Shown here piece after piece: positions 1 to 6,753 of a DNA stretch of 23,729 nt. The notes under the pieces were generated by a model, which ran no database searches, was not told the origin of the DNA, and saw nothing but the letters and a program-made list of their open reading frames with translations. The position numbers and the translations under genes were made by a program. This DNA comes from HGM04593 sp045661205 (GTDB lineage Bacteria; Bacteroidota; Bacteroidia; Bacteroidales; Bacteroidaceae): positions 1-23,729 of the forward strand of contig JAZRFE010000045.1 in NCBI GenBank assembly GCA_045661205.1, given 5' to 3'. Each line of letters opens with the position of its first letter. Positions within the stretch are counted from its first letter, which is position 1.

Positions 1-546
1 ACTCCAAAAAACTATTATTTAGAGTTCAAAAATGACCAAGGAGCAGTTTTAACAATCAATGGCAAATGGGGAGAAAATAATGGAATTAGATTACCAGAGG
101 GAGAATATACAGTAACGGGATATTCATATCCTATTGAGAATTATGCAGAGAAACCTCAATATCTACCATCTGACACGGTCTATATTAGATTCGATGAAAA
201 AGTAAGCATTATTAAAGACATGAGATTACTCACATTAAATGCGAAATATGATTCTTATCTATTATTGTTTGATAGAGTAAACAAATCAAAAATCGAATTA
301 AGTGTAGGTCCAAAGATGCTAAAAAACGATGAATCATGCTATTGGTTTTTTTCAAAAGAAAAATCATGGACAAATTGGGATAATGGTTTTGCTTTTGGAC
401 ATTATCTAACAGCTAATATATACATGGATAATGGAGATAATTTAGAGGTTGTCTTTGGAAAATTACCAATAGAAATAGGTAAATATTACTACTTTAACGA
501 CATGACAAACTCATTTGATATTCCTAAAATGGAATCGGGCAACTAA
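1..546 (+). CDS. C-terminal part of an unidentified secreted or surface protein (5' end outside window)
   Basis: The frame is open from the first base to the TAA at 544-546, giving 181 residues. The first ATG, at 220, lies inside an already open frame, so it is not the true start; the gene begins before the window. The protein is rich in aromatic and beta-forming residues, with LPEGEYTVTGYSYP near residue 35, NAKYDSYLLLFDR near 80, and a C-terminus ending in FDIPKMESGN. This alternating beta style is common in Bacteroidales cell-surface lipoproteins of the fimbrillin-like or DUF4493-like kind, but I cannot name the family. No membrane segment is visible in this part. The stretch is visibly more AT-rich than the genes after 832, which may mean a different origin. 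It is followed by a strong two-way terminator. The frame is certain; the function is unknown. Confidence 0.8.
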   Translation, partial: TPKNYYLEFKNDQGAVLTINGKWGENNGIRLPEGEYTVTGYSYPIENYAEKPQYLPSDTVYIRFDEKVSIIKDMRLLTLNAKYDSYLLLFDRVNKSKIELSVGPKMLKNDESCYWFFSKEKSWTNWDNGFAFGHYLTANIYMDNGDNLEVVFGKLPIEIGKYYYFNDMTNSFDIPKMESGN

Positions 547-551
547 TTTTC

Positions 552-577
552 GACACCAGTTTTTGACACCAGTTGCC
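552..577. repeat. short tandem duplication (13-bp period)
   Basis: GACACCAGTT occurs at 552-561 and again at 565-574, a 13-bp period just after the stop codon of the first gene. It is followed by a small TTGCC/GGCAA inverted repeat (573-577 and 587-591). It may be replication slippage or a remnant; no function can be assigned. Apart from this and the terminator at 660-703, 547-780 holds nothing I recognise. Confidence 0.5.
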
Positions 578-659
578 ATTTTACAAGGCAAAAATTAGAG
601 TTAAAGCATTGATAATAAAATTAAAATATTTAGCAACAATTTAACGGTTCTAGTCGAGT

Positions 660-703
660 GGGAATAAAAAAATGAGAGCCGTAGCTCTCATTTTTTTATT
701 CCC
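660..703. terminator. bidirectional intrinsic terminator
   Basis: A perfect 20-bp inverted repeat (660-679 and 684-703) surrounds a CGTA loop. The G/C-rich core GAGAGC/GCTCTC is flanked by seven A on the left and seven T on the right, so it works as a rho-independent terminator in either direction. It closes the gene ending at 546 and separates it from the ECF operon. Confidence 0.85.
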
Positions 704-780
704 ATAGAGCAACCTTTTGAGCGATATTCGCACAAGCAACACCCGCCTATTAAAAAAAATAAAAAAAAGTGCCAAAAAAA

Positions 781-808
781 TGTTACTTTTAAGACCTTTT
801 TACGTCTT
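781..808 (+). promoter_or_regulatory. candidate ECF-type promoter of the sigma operon
   Basis: TGTTAC (781-786), a 16-bp spacer, then CGTCTT (803-808). This spacing and the CGTC -10 core are typical of promoters read by ECF sigma factors, and 4 of 6 bases match the common TGAAAC-like -35. The same place has a 6-bp inverted repeat, TAAGAC (790-795) and GTCTTA (804-809). The start codon is 23 bp downstream. No clear TAnnTTTG housekeeping element is seen here, so self-activation by the sigma factor at 832 is a reasonable inference. Confidence 0.4.
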
Positions 809-831
809 ACATAGTAGAAAGAGAAAATAAA

Positions 832-1326
832 ATGAGCGAAGAACAACTTGTAAACACCTTCACAGCTTTGCGCAAAAAATTCCTGCGCATGGCATCGAGG
901 CTGCTTCCACACGACGAGGAGGCAGAGGATGCGTTGCAAGATGCCTTCTGCCGACTGTGGCCTCGGCGCGACCACATAAACAGCACAACCGAGGCCGAAG
1001 CACTGACAATAACCACTATAAAGAACATCTGCATCGACAAACTAAGAAAGATAAAGCATGAGACGGTACCCATTGACGAGCATCGCGACACAATAGAAGA
1101 GAGAGACTACGAGGCTGAACGCGAAGAGCTTATAAAAGATGTAGAGAACATAATAACCACAGCACTAACCCCGGTGCAACAACAGATTATAGAAGAGAAA
1201 GAGTACAAAGGAAAAACCATTGATGAGATTGCAACGACGCTGAGCATGCAACCCTCAGCAGTGAAAATGCAACTGTCGCGAGCGAGAAAAAGGATAAGAG
1301 AAATTTACAAAAAAAGAGAGCTATGA
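832..1326 (+). CDS. ECF-subfamily RNA polymerase sigma-70 factor
   Basis: 164 residues, the normal length for an extracytoplasmic-function sigma factor. Region 2 spans about residues 10-75, with the core-binding helix AEDALQDAFCRLW (31-43) followed by a helix bearing NICIDKLRK. Region 4 spans about 108-160 and contains the helix-turn-helix GKTIDEIATTLSMQPSAVK that contacts the -35 element, followed by the basic tail SRARKRIREIYKK. There is no region 1 or 3, as expected of the class. It would direct RNA polymerase to a small set of envelope genes. The ATG at 832 is preceded by AGAGAAAATAAA. The stop overlaps the ATG of the next gene (ATGA at 1323-1326), so the two are translationally coupled, as sigma/anti-sigma pairs often are. 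The family call is secure; the regulon is not known. Confidence 0.95.
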   Translation: MSEEQLVNTFTALRKKFLRMASRLLPHDEEAEDALQDAFCRLWPRRDHINSTTEAEALTITTIKNICIDKLRKIKHETVPIDEHRDTIEERDYEAEREELIKDVENIITTALTPVQQQIIEEKEYKGKTIDEIATTLSMQPSAVKMQLSRARKRIREIYKKREL

Positions 1327-1781
1327 GAAAAAAAACAGACACTGTAAACAAGACAACAGCCGAATGGCTCGAAATTGTCGAGAAATATTTCGATGCTCTC
1401 ACCACCCAGCAAGAGGAGGAAGAACTTAAAAAATTTCTCGCATCACCCGCAGCCGACGCACAATGCTTCAACGAGATTAAGGCCGTAATGGGCTATTTTG
1501 CCACACAAAAAGCAAAAAAGAGAGCAAGAAGCCACGTGCCGAACATTGCAAAATGGAGTGCAGTTGCAGCCGCCGCAGCCATAGCGGTAACACTTGCATG
1601 GAACGGTAGCAGCAATGAAGAGAACATCTGCATAGCATACGTGAACGGCATTAAATGTACAGACGAGGCTGTGGTAATGAAAGAGATGCAACGAACATTT
1701 TGTATGATGGTAAACACAGCCGAGGAATACACCATAGAGGAACAACTAAATAATATATTCAACACAATAAACAACTTTTAG
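1323..1781 (+). CDS. single-pass membrane protein, probable anti-sigma factor
   Basis: 152 residues. Residues 1-70 are hydrophilic, with an acidic helix (QQEEEELKKFLASP) and a basic stretch KAKKRARSHVP just before a single hydrophobic segment at about 77-94 (WSAVAAAAAIAVTLAW). By the positive-inside rule the N-terminal domain is cytoplasmic and the last 55 residues are periplasmic. That layout, plus the 4-base overlap with the sigma gene, fits a membrane anti-sigma factor that holds the sigma factor until a signal arrives. There is no obvious zinc-binding HxxxCxxC motif and no FecR domain, so it is not a standard ZAS or FecR protein. The role rests on topology and position, not on a recognised domain. 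Two cysteines (103 and 112) fall in the periplasmic part. Confidence 0.75.
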   Translation: MRKKTDTVNKTTAEWLEIVEKYFDALTTQQEEEELKKFLASPAADAQCFNEIKAVMGYFATQKAKKRARSHVPNIAKWSAVAAAAAIAVTLAWNGSSNEENICIAYVNGIKCTDEAVVMKEMQRTFCMMVNTAEEYTIEEQLNNIFNTINNF

Positions 1782-1782
1782 C

Positions 1783-2226
1783 ATGAGACGTTACCTAACA
1801 TTCATAATATTGCTGATGGTATTTGCAACGACAAACGCGCAAAGCCATCTAAACATCGCCCCCATGTTTGACGGCTCGCCAAGATGGAAACTAAAGTTCA
1901 CCGCCGTACACCTCGAAGGCAATTATCTGAAGCCATACAACCTTACACTGTTCAAAAGTCTCACCACACACGACAGTCGCAACTACGACGAAATAGAAGA
2001 GATGGTCGAAAAAGACGGGAAGAACGCGATAGATAAAGAGTGTGGCTACATAAACGGCAAACTATACTATGCCTTCTATCAGATGAAACCAAAAGACAAC
2101 AAATATCAATACATATTCTACCGCAACAGTTCGCTGCGCAAAGAGCAGCCCAACGAAGTAACAATAGTGTACATGGAGGGATACGTGTCGCTGCAAGAGT
2201 TAAAAAAGATGTTTAAAAACAAATAA
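1783..2226 (+). CDS. small secreted protein of the ECF operon (DUF6108-like)
   Basis: 147 residues with a Sec signal peptide (MRRYLTFIILLMVFATTNAQ, cleavage after about residue 20). The start is one base after the previous stop, so it is co-transcribed. The mature part contains GNYLKPYNLTLFKSLT, a central helix (YDEIEEMVEKDGKNAIDKE), a GYINGKLYYAFYQM strand and a C-terminal helix LQELKKMFKNK. From memory this resembles the family DUF6108 found next to Bacteroides ECF sigma genes; I could not confirm that here. No lipobox or membrane anchor is seen, so it should be soluble in the periplasm. It could sense or relay the signal to the anti-sigma factor, or be an effector; the sequence does not say which. 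Confidence 0.75.
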   Translation: MRRYLTFIILLMVFATTNAQSHLNIAPMFDGSPRWKLKFTAVHLEGNYLKPYNLTLFKSLTTHDSRNYDEIEEMVEKDGKNAIDKECGYINGKLYYAFYQMKPKDNKYQYIFYRNSSLRKEQPNEVTIVYMEGYVSLQELKKMFKNK

Positions 2227-2238
2227 TACAAACGAGCC

Positions 2239-3126
2239 ATGACAAAAAGAATAATTTTCACAACAATGCTTATAATATCAGTTGTTGTATCGTATGCACA
2301 AAACCACGAAAATACAAAGGTTATACTCAACCCCGATACTGTAAAAATAATCAATACAGAAGACTGCTTATCGGTACAGGTAAAAAAGGGAGACAAGGAC
2401 TACAAATTTGAAAGAAACATCTCACAAGATGGCATAACCGTAATAAAAGAGAAAAACAACGAATTCAATTTCGCCATTCCTTTCATTGAAAAACAAAAAG
2501 AGAGGGATTTGCGAAGCACATACCCCAAAACCGAATTCTACGTTTTGAAGTACATGCAGTATGGTATGGGACTTGTAACAGCCACCAACCAAGCCGAAGG
2601 AATGGATGTAAAAACAGCAAACTGTGGTTGGGAATTTATTTTAAACAATCTGTTTGGAGGAGTATACCACATAACAAAAAAGACAAATCTTTCTACAAAT
2701 TTCGGTCTTAATTGGCGCAACTATCGTATGAAGAACGAGAATCGCTTTTTGAAAGAAGACAATAAACTGACCATCGCACCCTACCCCACCGGTGCCGACA
2801 TTGAATTCTCGCGCGTGAAAATTTTCAGCATGACCTTGGAGTTCTTGATGACGCATAGATTTAACAAAATATACATAGCAGCAGGCCCTGTGGTAAACTT
2901 CAACACCCACGGATCAATAAAAACACGTTATAAACTCGATGGCAAAGGACAAAAAGAGACAAGCAGCTGCATTAAACAAAATGCAGTTACCCTCGACTAC
3001 AAAGCAGAGGTAGGAATAGGTCGTTTGGGATTCTACTTTAAATACTCTCCCTCGAACGTGCTCGACACAAACTACGGCCCCAAATTCCGATCAAAGTCGG
3101 TAGGAATGAGATATAACATATTCTGA
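2239..3126 (+). CDS. outer-membrane beta-barrel candidate, last gene of the ECF operon
   Basis: 295 residues with a signal peptide (about 1-21, ending VVVSYAQ). Residues 25-90 are charged and probably periplasmic. From about 95 to the end there are alternating amphipathic strands (KTNLSTNFGLNWRNYRM, FSMTLEFLMTHRF, NKIYIAAGPVVNF, LDYKAEVGIGRLGFYFKYSP). The chain ends in VGMRYNIF, an aromatic C-terminal residue typical of barrels inserted by the BAM machinery. It is probably an 8-10 stranded barrel of the PorT/OmpA-barrel type. It lies 12 bp after the previous gene and is followed by a strong terminator, so it is the last gene of a four-gene operon. It may be the envelope element whose state the sigma system monitors, or its target. 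No ligand can be inferred. Confidence 0.8.
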   Translation: MTKRIIFTTMLIISVVVSYAQNHENTKVILNPDTVKIINTEDCLSVQVKKGDKDYKFERNISQDGITVIKEKNNEFNFAIPFIEKQKERDLRSTYPKTEFYVLKYMQYGMGLVTATNQAEGMDVKTANCGWEFILNNLFGGVYHITKKTNLSTNFGLNWRNYRMKNENRFLKEDNKLTIAPYPTGADIEFSRVKIFSMTLEFLMTHRFNKIYIAAGPVVNFNTHGSIKTRYKLDGKGQKETSSCIKQNAVTLDYKAEVGIGRLGFYFKYSPSNVLDTNYGPKFRSKSVGMRYNIF

Positions 3127-3160
3127 TTCGCAACCAACACACAAATAGATATTACTAAAA

Positions 3161-3215
3161 TAGCCATGTGCCCGATTTTTCCAAAAAGTCGGGCACATGG
3201 CTATACATTTTTTTT
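3161..3215 (+). terminator. intrinsic terminator of the ECF operon
   Basis: A 15-bp perfect stem, TAGCCATGTGCCCGA (3161-3175) with its complement at 3189-3203, extended inward by T5/A5 pairing, is followed by eight T at 3208-3215. It ends the sigma operon. Confidence 0.9.
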
Positions 3216-3234
3216 AAAAAATTAAGACTTTTAT

Positions 3235-3265
3235 TTTGTCCTCCACAATACATACACTATATTTG
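3235..3265 (+). promoter_or_regulatory. Bacteroidales housekeeping promoter for the lipoprotein gene
   Basis: TTTG at 3235-3238, a 19-bp spacer, then TATATTTG at 3258-3265. This matches the Bacteroides -33 TTTG and -7 TAnnTTTG consensus with the right spacing. It leaves a leader of roughly 80 bases before the ATG at 3352. Confidence 0.75.
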
Positions 3266-3351
3266 CGTAGTTATCAGCCACATCAGAGAACAGTAAAAGG
3301 GCAACACAAAATAACAAGACAACTTAAAGTTTAACAATAATCATTTATACT

Positions 3352-4074
3352 ATGAAAAAGTTTTTATCAATGATGCTTTTAATGGCATCTATCCCCTGTC
3401 TCTTCTCATGTTCAAGCGAGAGCGATGAAGAACGTTTCGGCATTCCCAAGAAACAAAGTATGTTAGTTGGAGAGAGTTTCACTCTGGAGTACGATTGCAC
3501 ATGGTTCTCATCGAACCCCTTCGCTGCAAAAGTAGACAATAATGGCACAATTACAGCTGTTAGAGTCGGTAACGCCGAAATCTATTCTGACGAGCACAAC
3601 ATCTCATGCGAAGTTACAGTTTCTCCCTCGTACACTCTCTACAAAGAGCCTATAACCGAATGGGGAATGAGCAAGGGCAATGTAAAAAAGGAAAAAGGAA
3701 CTCCCGATAACGATAGTGGTAATATAATATTATACAACAAAAACGGCAAAGGCGCAATGGCCGAAATGTATTCATTTGAAAATAACAAATTGAAATCATG
3801 TGCGATTGTCGTTGACGCATCATACAGCGAAAAGATTGCGGAGCATTTGGTACAGCGTTATCTTCCAACAGAATACAATGAGGAAGAAAAATATATCTAT
3901 TTTATCGATGCTGAAACCTATGACGACGCAAAAACTGTAGTCGCAGCACAATTTTATGAGGAAGAGGATTACTGGATTATTGCGTACATGAAGAACACCA
4001 CTACAAAAAGCGCAGACAACTATAACAAACTGTTTGAAAAATTCGCTTCACAAATAGAAGAGGCCGGAATTTAA
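3352..4074 (+). CDS. lipoprotein with an N-terminal Ig-like (Big_2) domain
   Basis: 240 residues. The signal peptide ends in the lipobox LFSC with Cys20 as lipidation site, followed by SSESDEE; acidic residues just after the Cys are a known surface-export feature in Bacteroidota lipoproteins. Residues about 35-92 form a bacterial Ig-like domain of the Big_2 type (MLVGESFTLEYDCTWFSSN, then VDNNGTITAVRVGNAEIYS). Residues 100-240 form a second alpha/beta region starting YKEPITEWGMSKGNVKKEKG, which recalls the GMTxEEVxxxLG opening of SmpA/OmlA-like folds, but I do not claim that family. The gene stands alone, with its own promoter and a terminator on each side. It is probably a surface or outer-membrane-anchored protein of unknown ligand. 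Confidence 0.85.
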   Translation: MKKFLSMMLLMASIPCLFSCSSESDEERFGIPKKQSMLVGESFTLEYDCTWFSSNPFAAKVDNNGTITAVRVGNAEIYSDEHNISCEVTVSPSYTLYKEPITEWGMSKGNVKKEKGTPDNDSGNIILYNKNGKGAMAEMYSFENNKLKSCAIVVDASYSEKIAEHLVQRYLPTEYNEEEKYIYFIDAETYDDAKTVVAAQFYEEEDYWIIAYMKNTTTKSADNYNKLFEKFASQIEEAGI

Positions 4075-4096
4075 TTAAAAATCCCCGGAATTAAAC

Positions 4097-4139
4097 AAAC
4101 ACAAAAGGAGCCGTTAGACTAACGGCTCCTTTTGTGTTT
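4097..4139. terminator. bidirectional terminator between convergent genes
   Basis: A perfect 20-bp inverted repeat (4097-4116 and 4120-4139) has a 3-base loop GAC and the core GGAGCCGTTA. A-rich and T-rich outer arms let it serve the lipoprotein gene from the left and the minus-strand gene ending at 4155 from the right. Confidence 0.9.
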
Positions 4140-4154
4140 AATGCAATAATATAT

Positions 4155-4532
4155 TTAGTTCTCCTCGGGGTGCTGAGCATAGTACTCGTTCCACTCCTTG
4201 AGTGCTGCTTCCCAATCGACCACCTCGCCATCGGCGATAGCCTCGGCCTGACGCACAGCCTCGTCGTGCTGTTTCTTCTCGGCATAGCGCAGTTTCATGG
4301 CCTCGATGGTTGCATCGTCGAGCACCTGTATGCGTCCGCGACGTATGCACTCGTCGAAATCCTCAGGGCCGAATGCCTTGCCCTGCACGTTAAAATCGGA
4401 TATATTAAAGCCGAACACTGTACGCAGAATATGTCGCGACATTTTTTGCTGCGAACGGTTGCCGCGCATCTTGCCACTTAAGAGCTTGCGTATGACTTTT
4501 ACCTCTTTTTCTGAAAATTTCTTTCTTCCCAC
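4155..4532 (-). CDS. conserved-looking small protein of unknown function (GTG start)
   Basis: 125 residues, cytoplasmic, highly charged and mostly helical. An in-frame stop lies six codons upstream and no ATG intervenes, so the start is the GTG at 4532-4530; the next Met is residue 22. The N-terminus (GRKKFSEKEVKVIRKLLSG) is basic, and residues 25-55 include SQQKMSRHILRTVFGFNISDF. A middle part reads FGPEDFDECIRRGRIQVLDDATIEAMKLRY, and the tail is acidic (VVDWEAALKEWNEYYAQHPEEN). It could bind nucleic acid, but no helix-turn-helix can be assigned with confidence. It lies 25 bp after the RNA methyltransferase gene on the same strand and ends at a strong terminator, so the two are probably co-transcribed. 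Confidence 0.75.
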   Translation of the reverse strand: MGRKKFSEKEVKVIRKLLSGKMRGNRSQQKMSRHILRTVFGFNISDFNVQGKAFGPEDFDECIRRGRIQVLDDATIEAMKLRYAEKKQHDEAVRQAEAIADGEVVDWEAALKEWNEYYAQHPEEN

Positions 4533-4557
4533 AATCTTTATTTTTCTTTAAAAACTA

Positions 4558-5358
4558 TTATCTTTTTCTAAGTTCCCAGAATGCCACTGCTGCCGCTGCC
4601 GCCACGTTGAGCGAATCGACACCATGCGACATGGGTATGCGCACCACGTAGTCGGCCGATGCTATTGTCTCGTGGGCAAGGCCGTCACCTTCGGTACCCA
4701 TCACTATCGCCAACCTCTCCTCGGCAGCCAATAGTGGCGAGTCGATGGATATTGAGTTGTCGGTGAGTGCCATCGCCGCTGTGCGAAAGCCATACTCGCC
4801 CAGGGAGTCTATGGGTGCGTCGAGCCATGTCCAGGGGACAAGGAACACCGAGCCCATGGAGACTCTCACCGCACGGCGGTTGAGAGGGTCACACGAGGTG
4901 GGTGTGAGCAGCACAGCGTCGATGCCCAACGCTGCTGCCGAACGGAAGATTGCGCCTATATTGGTGGTGTCCACCACTCCATCGATGACCACCACACGAC
5001 GCGCATCGCGGCAGACGTCGGCAACGCTCTTTCTCGCAGGGCGACGCATAGCGCAGAGCACTCCGCGGGTGAGTGTATAGCCTGTGAGGGCAGCAAGAAT
5101 GTCACGCTCGCCTGTATAAACGGGAATATCGCCACACAGCTCAATGATGTCGGCAGCATCGCCGACAATATGCTTGCGCTCGCACAGCAGTGCCACAGGC
5201 TCGTAGCCTGCACTCAGCGCCACGCGGATGACCTTGGGGCTTTCGGCAATGAAAAGCCCTTTGTCCGGCTCGACACTGTTGCGCAACTGGGCCTCGGTGA
5301 GCGAGGCGAAAATCTCGACTCCCGAATGGGTGAGAGAGGTTATTTCTATTATAGGCAT
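4558..5358 (-). CDS. SpoU/TrmH-family RNA 2'-O-ribose methyltransferase
   Basis: 266 residues. These enzymes transfer a methyl group from S-adenosylmethionine to a ribose 2'-OH in tRNA or rRNA, using a knotted SPOUT fold. All three family motifs are present: motif 1 TTNIGAIFRSA (131-141) with Asn133 and Arg139, motif 2 IVMGTEGDGL (218-227), and motif 3 IPMSHGVDSLNVAAAAAV (241-258). Residues 1-105 form a substrate-binding domain of the L30e-like kind seen in RlmB/TsnR relatives (FIAESPKVIRVALSAGYEPVALL). Length and architecture match TrmH/RlmB-type enzymes, but the exact RNA target cannot be read from the sequence, so no symbol is given. It is followed by the small gene at 4155. A terminator lies only about 20 bp before its start, so its promoter must be very close or it relies on read-through. 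Confidence 0.92.
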   Translation of the reverse strand: MPIIEITSLTHSGVEIFASLTEAQLRNSVEPDKGLFIAESPKVIRVALSAGYEPVALLCERKHIVGDAADIIELCGDIPVYTGERDILAALTGYTLTRGVLCAMRRPARKSVADVCRDARRVVVIDGVVDTTNIGAIFRSAAALGIDAVLLTPTSCDPLNRRAVRVSMGSVFLVPWTWLDAPIDSLGEYGFRTAAMALTDNSISIDSPLLAAEERLAIVMGTEGDGLAHETIASADYVVRIPMSHGVDSLNVAAAAAVAFWELRKR

Positions 5359-5379
5359 TATCTTAGCGGGATATTAAAA

Positions 5380-5415
5380 TGACGGTGTGTCATTCGCTAT
5401 CTTGACACACCGTCA
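5380..5415 (-). terminator. intrinsic terminator after the aminotransferase gene
   Basis: A 13-bp perfect stem, TGACGGTGTGTCA (5380-5392) and its complement (5403-5415), has a 10-base loop. On the minus strand the stem is followed by ATTTTAATAT, a modest U-rich tail. It lies between the aminotransferase stop (5430) and the methyltransferase start (5358). Confidence 0.7.
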
Positions 5416-5429
5416 CATATTCTATTTCA

Positions 5430-6734
5430 TTAATGATTCTCGTTGAAGAGTTTCAGACGCTCTTCAAGAAGCGCATAGTGATGAGGCTTGATGTTTGACG
5501 AACAAGCACGGATACCTTTGCGTGTACTTCCTGTTGTTGAGAGGTCTATGCCGCTGACACCGTAATAGAGAAGCTCCTGCAAAAGCTCGGCACCATCCAT
5601 ATCCTTGTAGCCAATGGTAAAGAAGAAACCGTCGCTCACGGGCTCGTCGTTGTCCTTGTCGTAGACAATGTGGAAACCTGTACGCTGCAAAATCTCCTTG
5701 ATTTTCGCTGTGCGGTCGGCATACTCTTTAACATCTGCCACAAAGTTGTACTCTCCGTCGCATGCTGCCTTGAGCATTGCTGCCATCGCATACTGCGCCG
5801 AGTGTGAAACGCCCGAAGAGAATGTGTAGAGGAAGATGTAAGCATAAGCAGCACCGAAACGTGCAATGCCGTATCGGTTCTTCAGGCTATCGTAGTGACG
5901 CTCGTAGAGTTTGGGCGAGATACATGCCATGGCTATGCGCTGACCTGCGTAGCTGAATATCTTCGACGCACTCATCATGATTACATAGTTGTCTGTGTAT
6001 TTAGAGACTGTAAGCTGATAAGGAGGCTCGAAGGGCTTGCTCATGTCGCGACGGAAGTCCATTGTCATATATGCCATATCCTCGATAACCACAACGTCGT
6101 ACTTTGTAGCAAGACGGCCGATAATCTCAAGCTCCTGCTCGTTCAAGCACATCCATGTGGGGTTGTTGGGGCTTGAATAGATTACTGTGCAGATGTTGCC
6201 CTGTGAGAAATAGCTCTCGAGTTTAGCCTCGAGTTTCTCGCAACGGTATTCAGAAAGATCGAACGAAGCAATCTTCAGTCCAATAACCTCGGCCTGCATC
6301 TTCTGCACCGAGAAACCCGGGTCGATATAAAGGATTGTATCCTTCTTGGGATCGAGCTGCGAAGCAAGCATCATCGACGCAAATGTTCCCTGCATAGAAC
6401 CCACTGTGGGGATGCAACATGTGGCGGGAATATCGGCATTGACAAAGGCTTTCATAAAACGCGATGCCTGCTCCTTAACCTCGGGAATACCGTCGATGAT
6501 GGGGTAAACGGATGCTACGCCACGCTGAAGAGCCTCACACTCGGCCTTGACGCCCACTGCCGAGGGGGGAAGTCCGGGAACTCCCATCTCGAAGTGAATA
6601 TACTCTGTTCCTGTACGTTTCTCGGCCTCGCGCACAACGGCACCAATCTGACGGATAGAGGCTTTTTTAACGTCGGAAATCTCCAATTCCTGCATAATGC
6701 CGTCGATTACCGACGGCTCGATAACTGTTTTCAT
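5430..6734 (-). CDS. pyridoxal-phosphate-dependent class I/II aminotransferase
   Basis: 434 residues of the fold-type I aspartate-aminotransferase superfamily. It moves amino groups between an amino acid and a keto acid through PLP. Visible residues are the SSPNNPTW block with Asn191 (equivalent of Asn194 in aspartate aminotransferase), the IEDMAY block with Asp219 and Tyr222 that hold the PLP ring, and the Schiff-base lysine Lys258 in SASKIFSYAGQR. The C-terminal STRKGIRACSS block probably carries the Arg that binds the substrate carboxylate. The usual PTG after the Asn is PTW here. The substrate cannot be assigned. The gene begins 19 bp after ettA on the same strand and ends at a hairpin, so the two form an operon. 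Confidence 0.93.
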   Translation of the reverse strand: MKTVIEPSVIDGIMQELEISDVKKASIRQIGAVVREAEKRTGTEYIHFEMGVPGLPPSAVGVKAECEALQRGVASVYPIIDGIPEVKEQASRFMKAFVNADIPATCCIPTVGSMQGTFASMMLASQLDPKKDTILYIDPGFSVQKMQAEVIGLKIASFDLSEYRCEKLEAKLESYFSQGNICTVIYSSPNNPTWMCLNEQELEIIGRLATKYDVVVIEDMAYMTMDFRRDMSKPFEPPYQLTVSKYTDNYVIMMSASKIFSYAGQRIAMACISPKLYERHYDSLKNRYGIARFGAAYAYIFLYTFSSGVSHSAQYAMAAMLKAACDGEYNFVADVKEYADRTAKIKEILQRTGFHIVYDKDNDEPVSDGFFFTIGYKDMDGAELLQELLYYGVSGIDLSTTGSTRKGIRACSSNIKPHHYALLEERLKLFNENH

Positions 6735-6753
6735 CAGTATGTTTTATTTTATA

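Noticed and set aside
1783..3126. SusC/SusD-type transport pair beside the ECF sigma factor
   Set aside because: The two proteins are 147 and 295 residues, with no TonB plug, TonB box or SusD lipobox; the membrane partner also lacks a FecR domain.
4134..4481. 115-residue plus-strand frame with a hydrophobic start
   Set aside because: It begins inside the terminator hairpin and overlaps the minus-strand gene at 4155-4532; the apparent membrane segment is a by-product of the opposite acidic tail.
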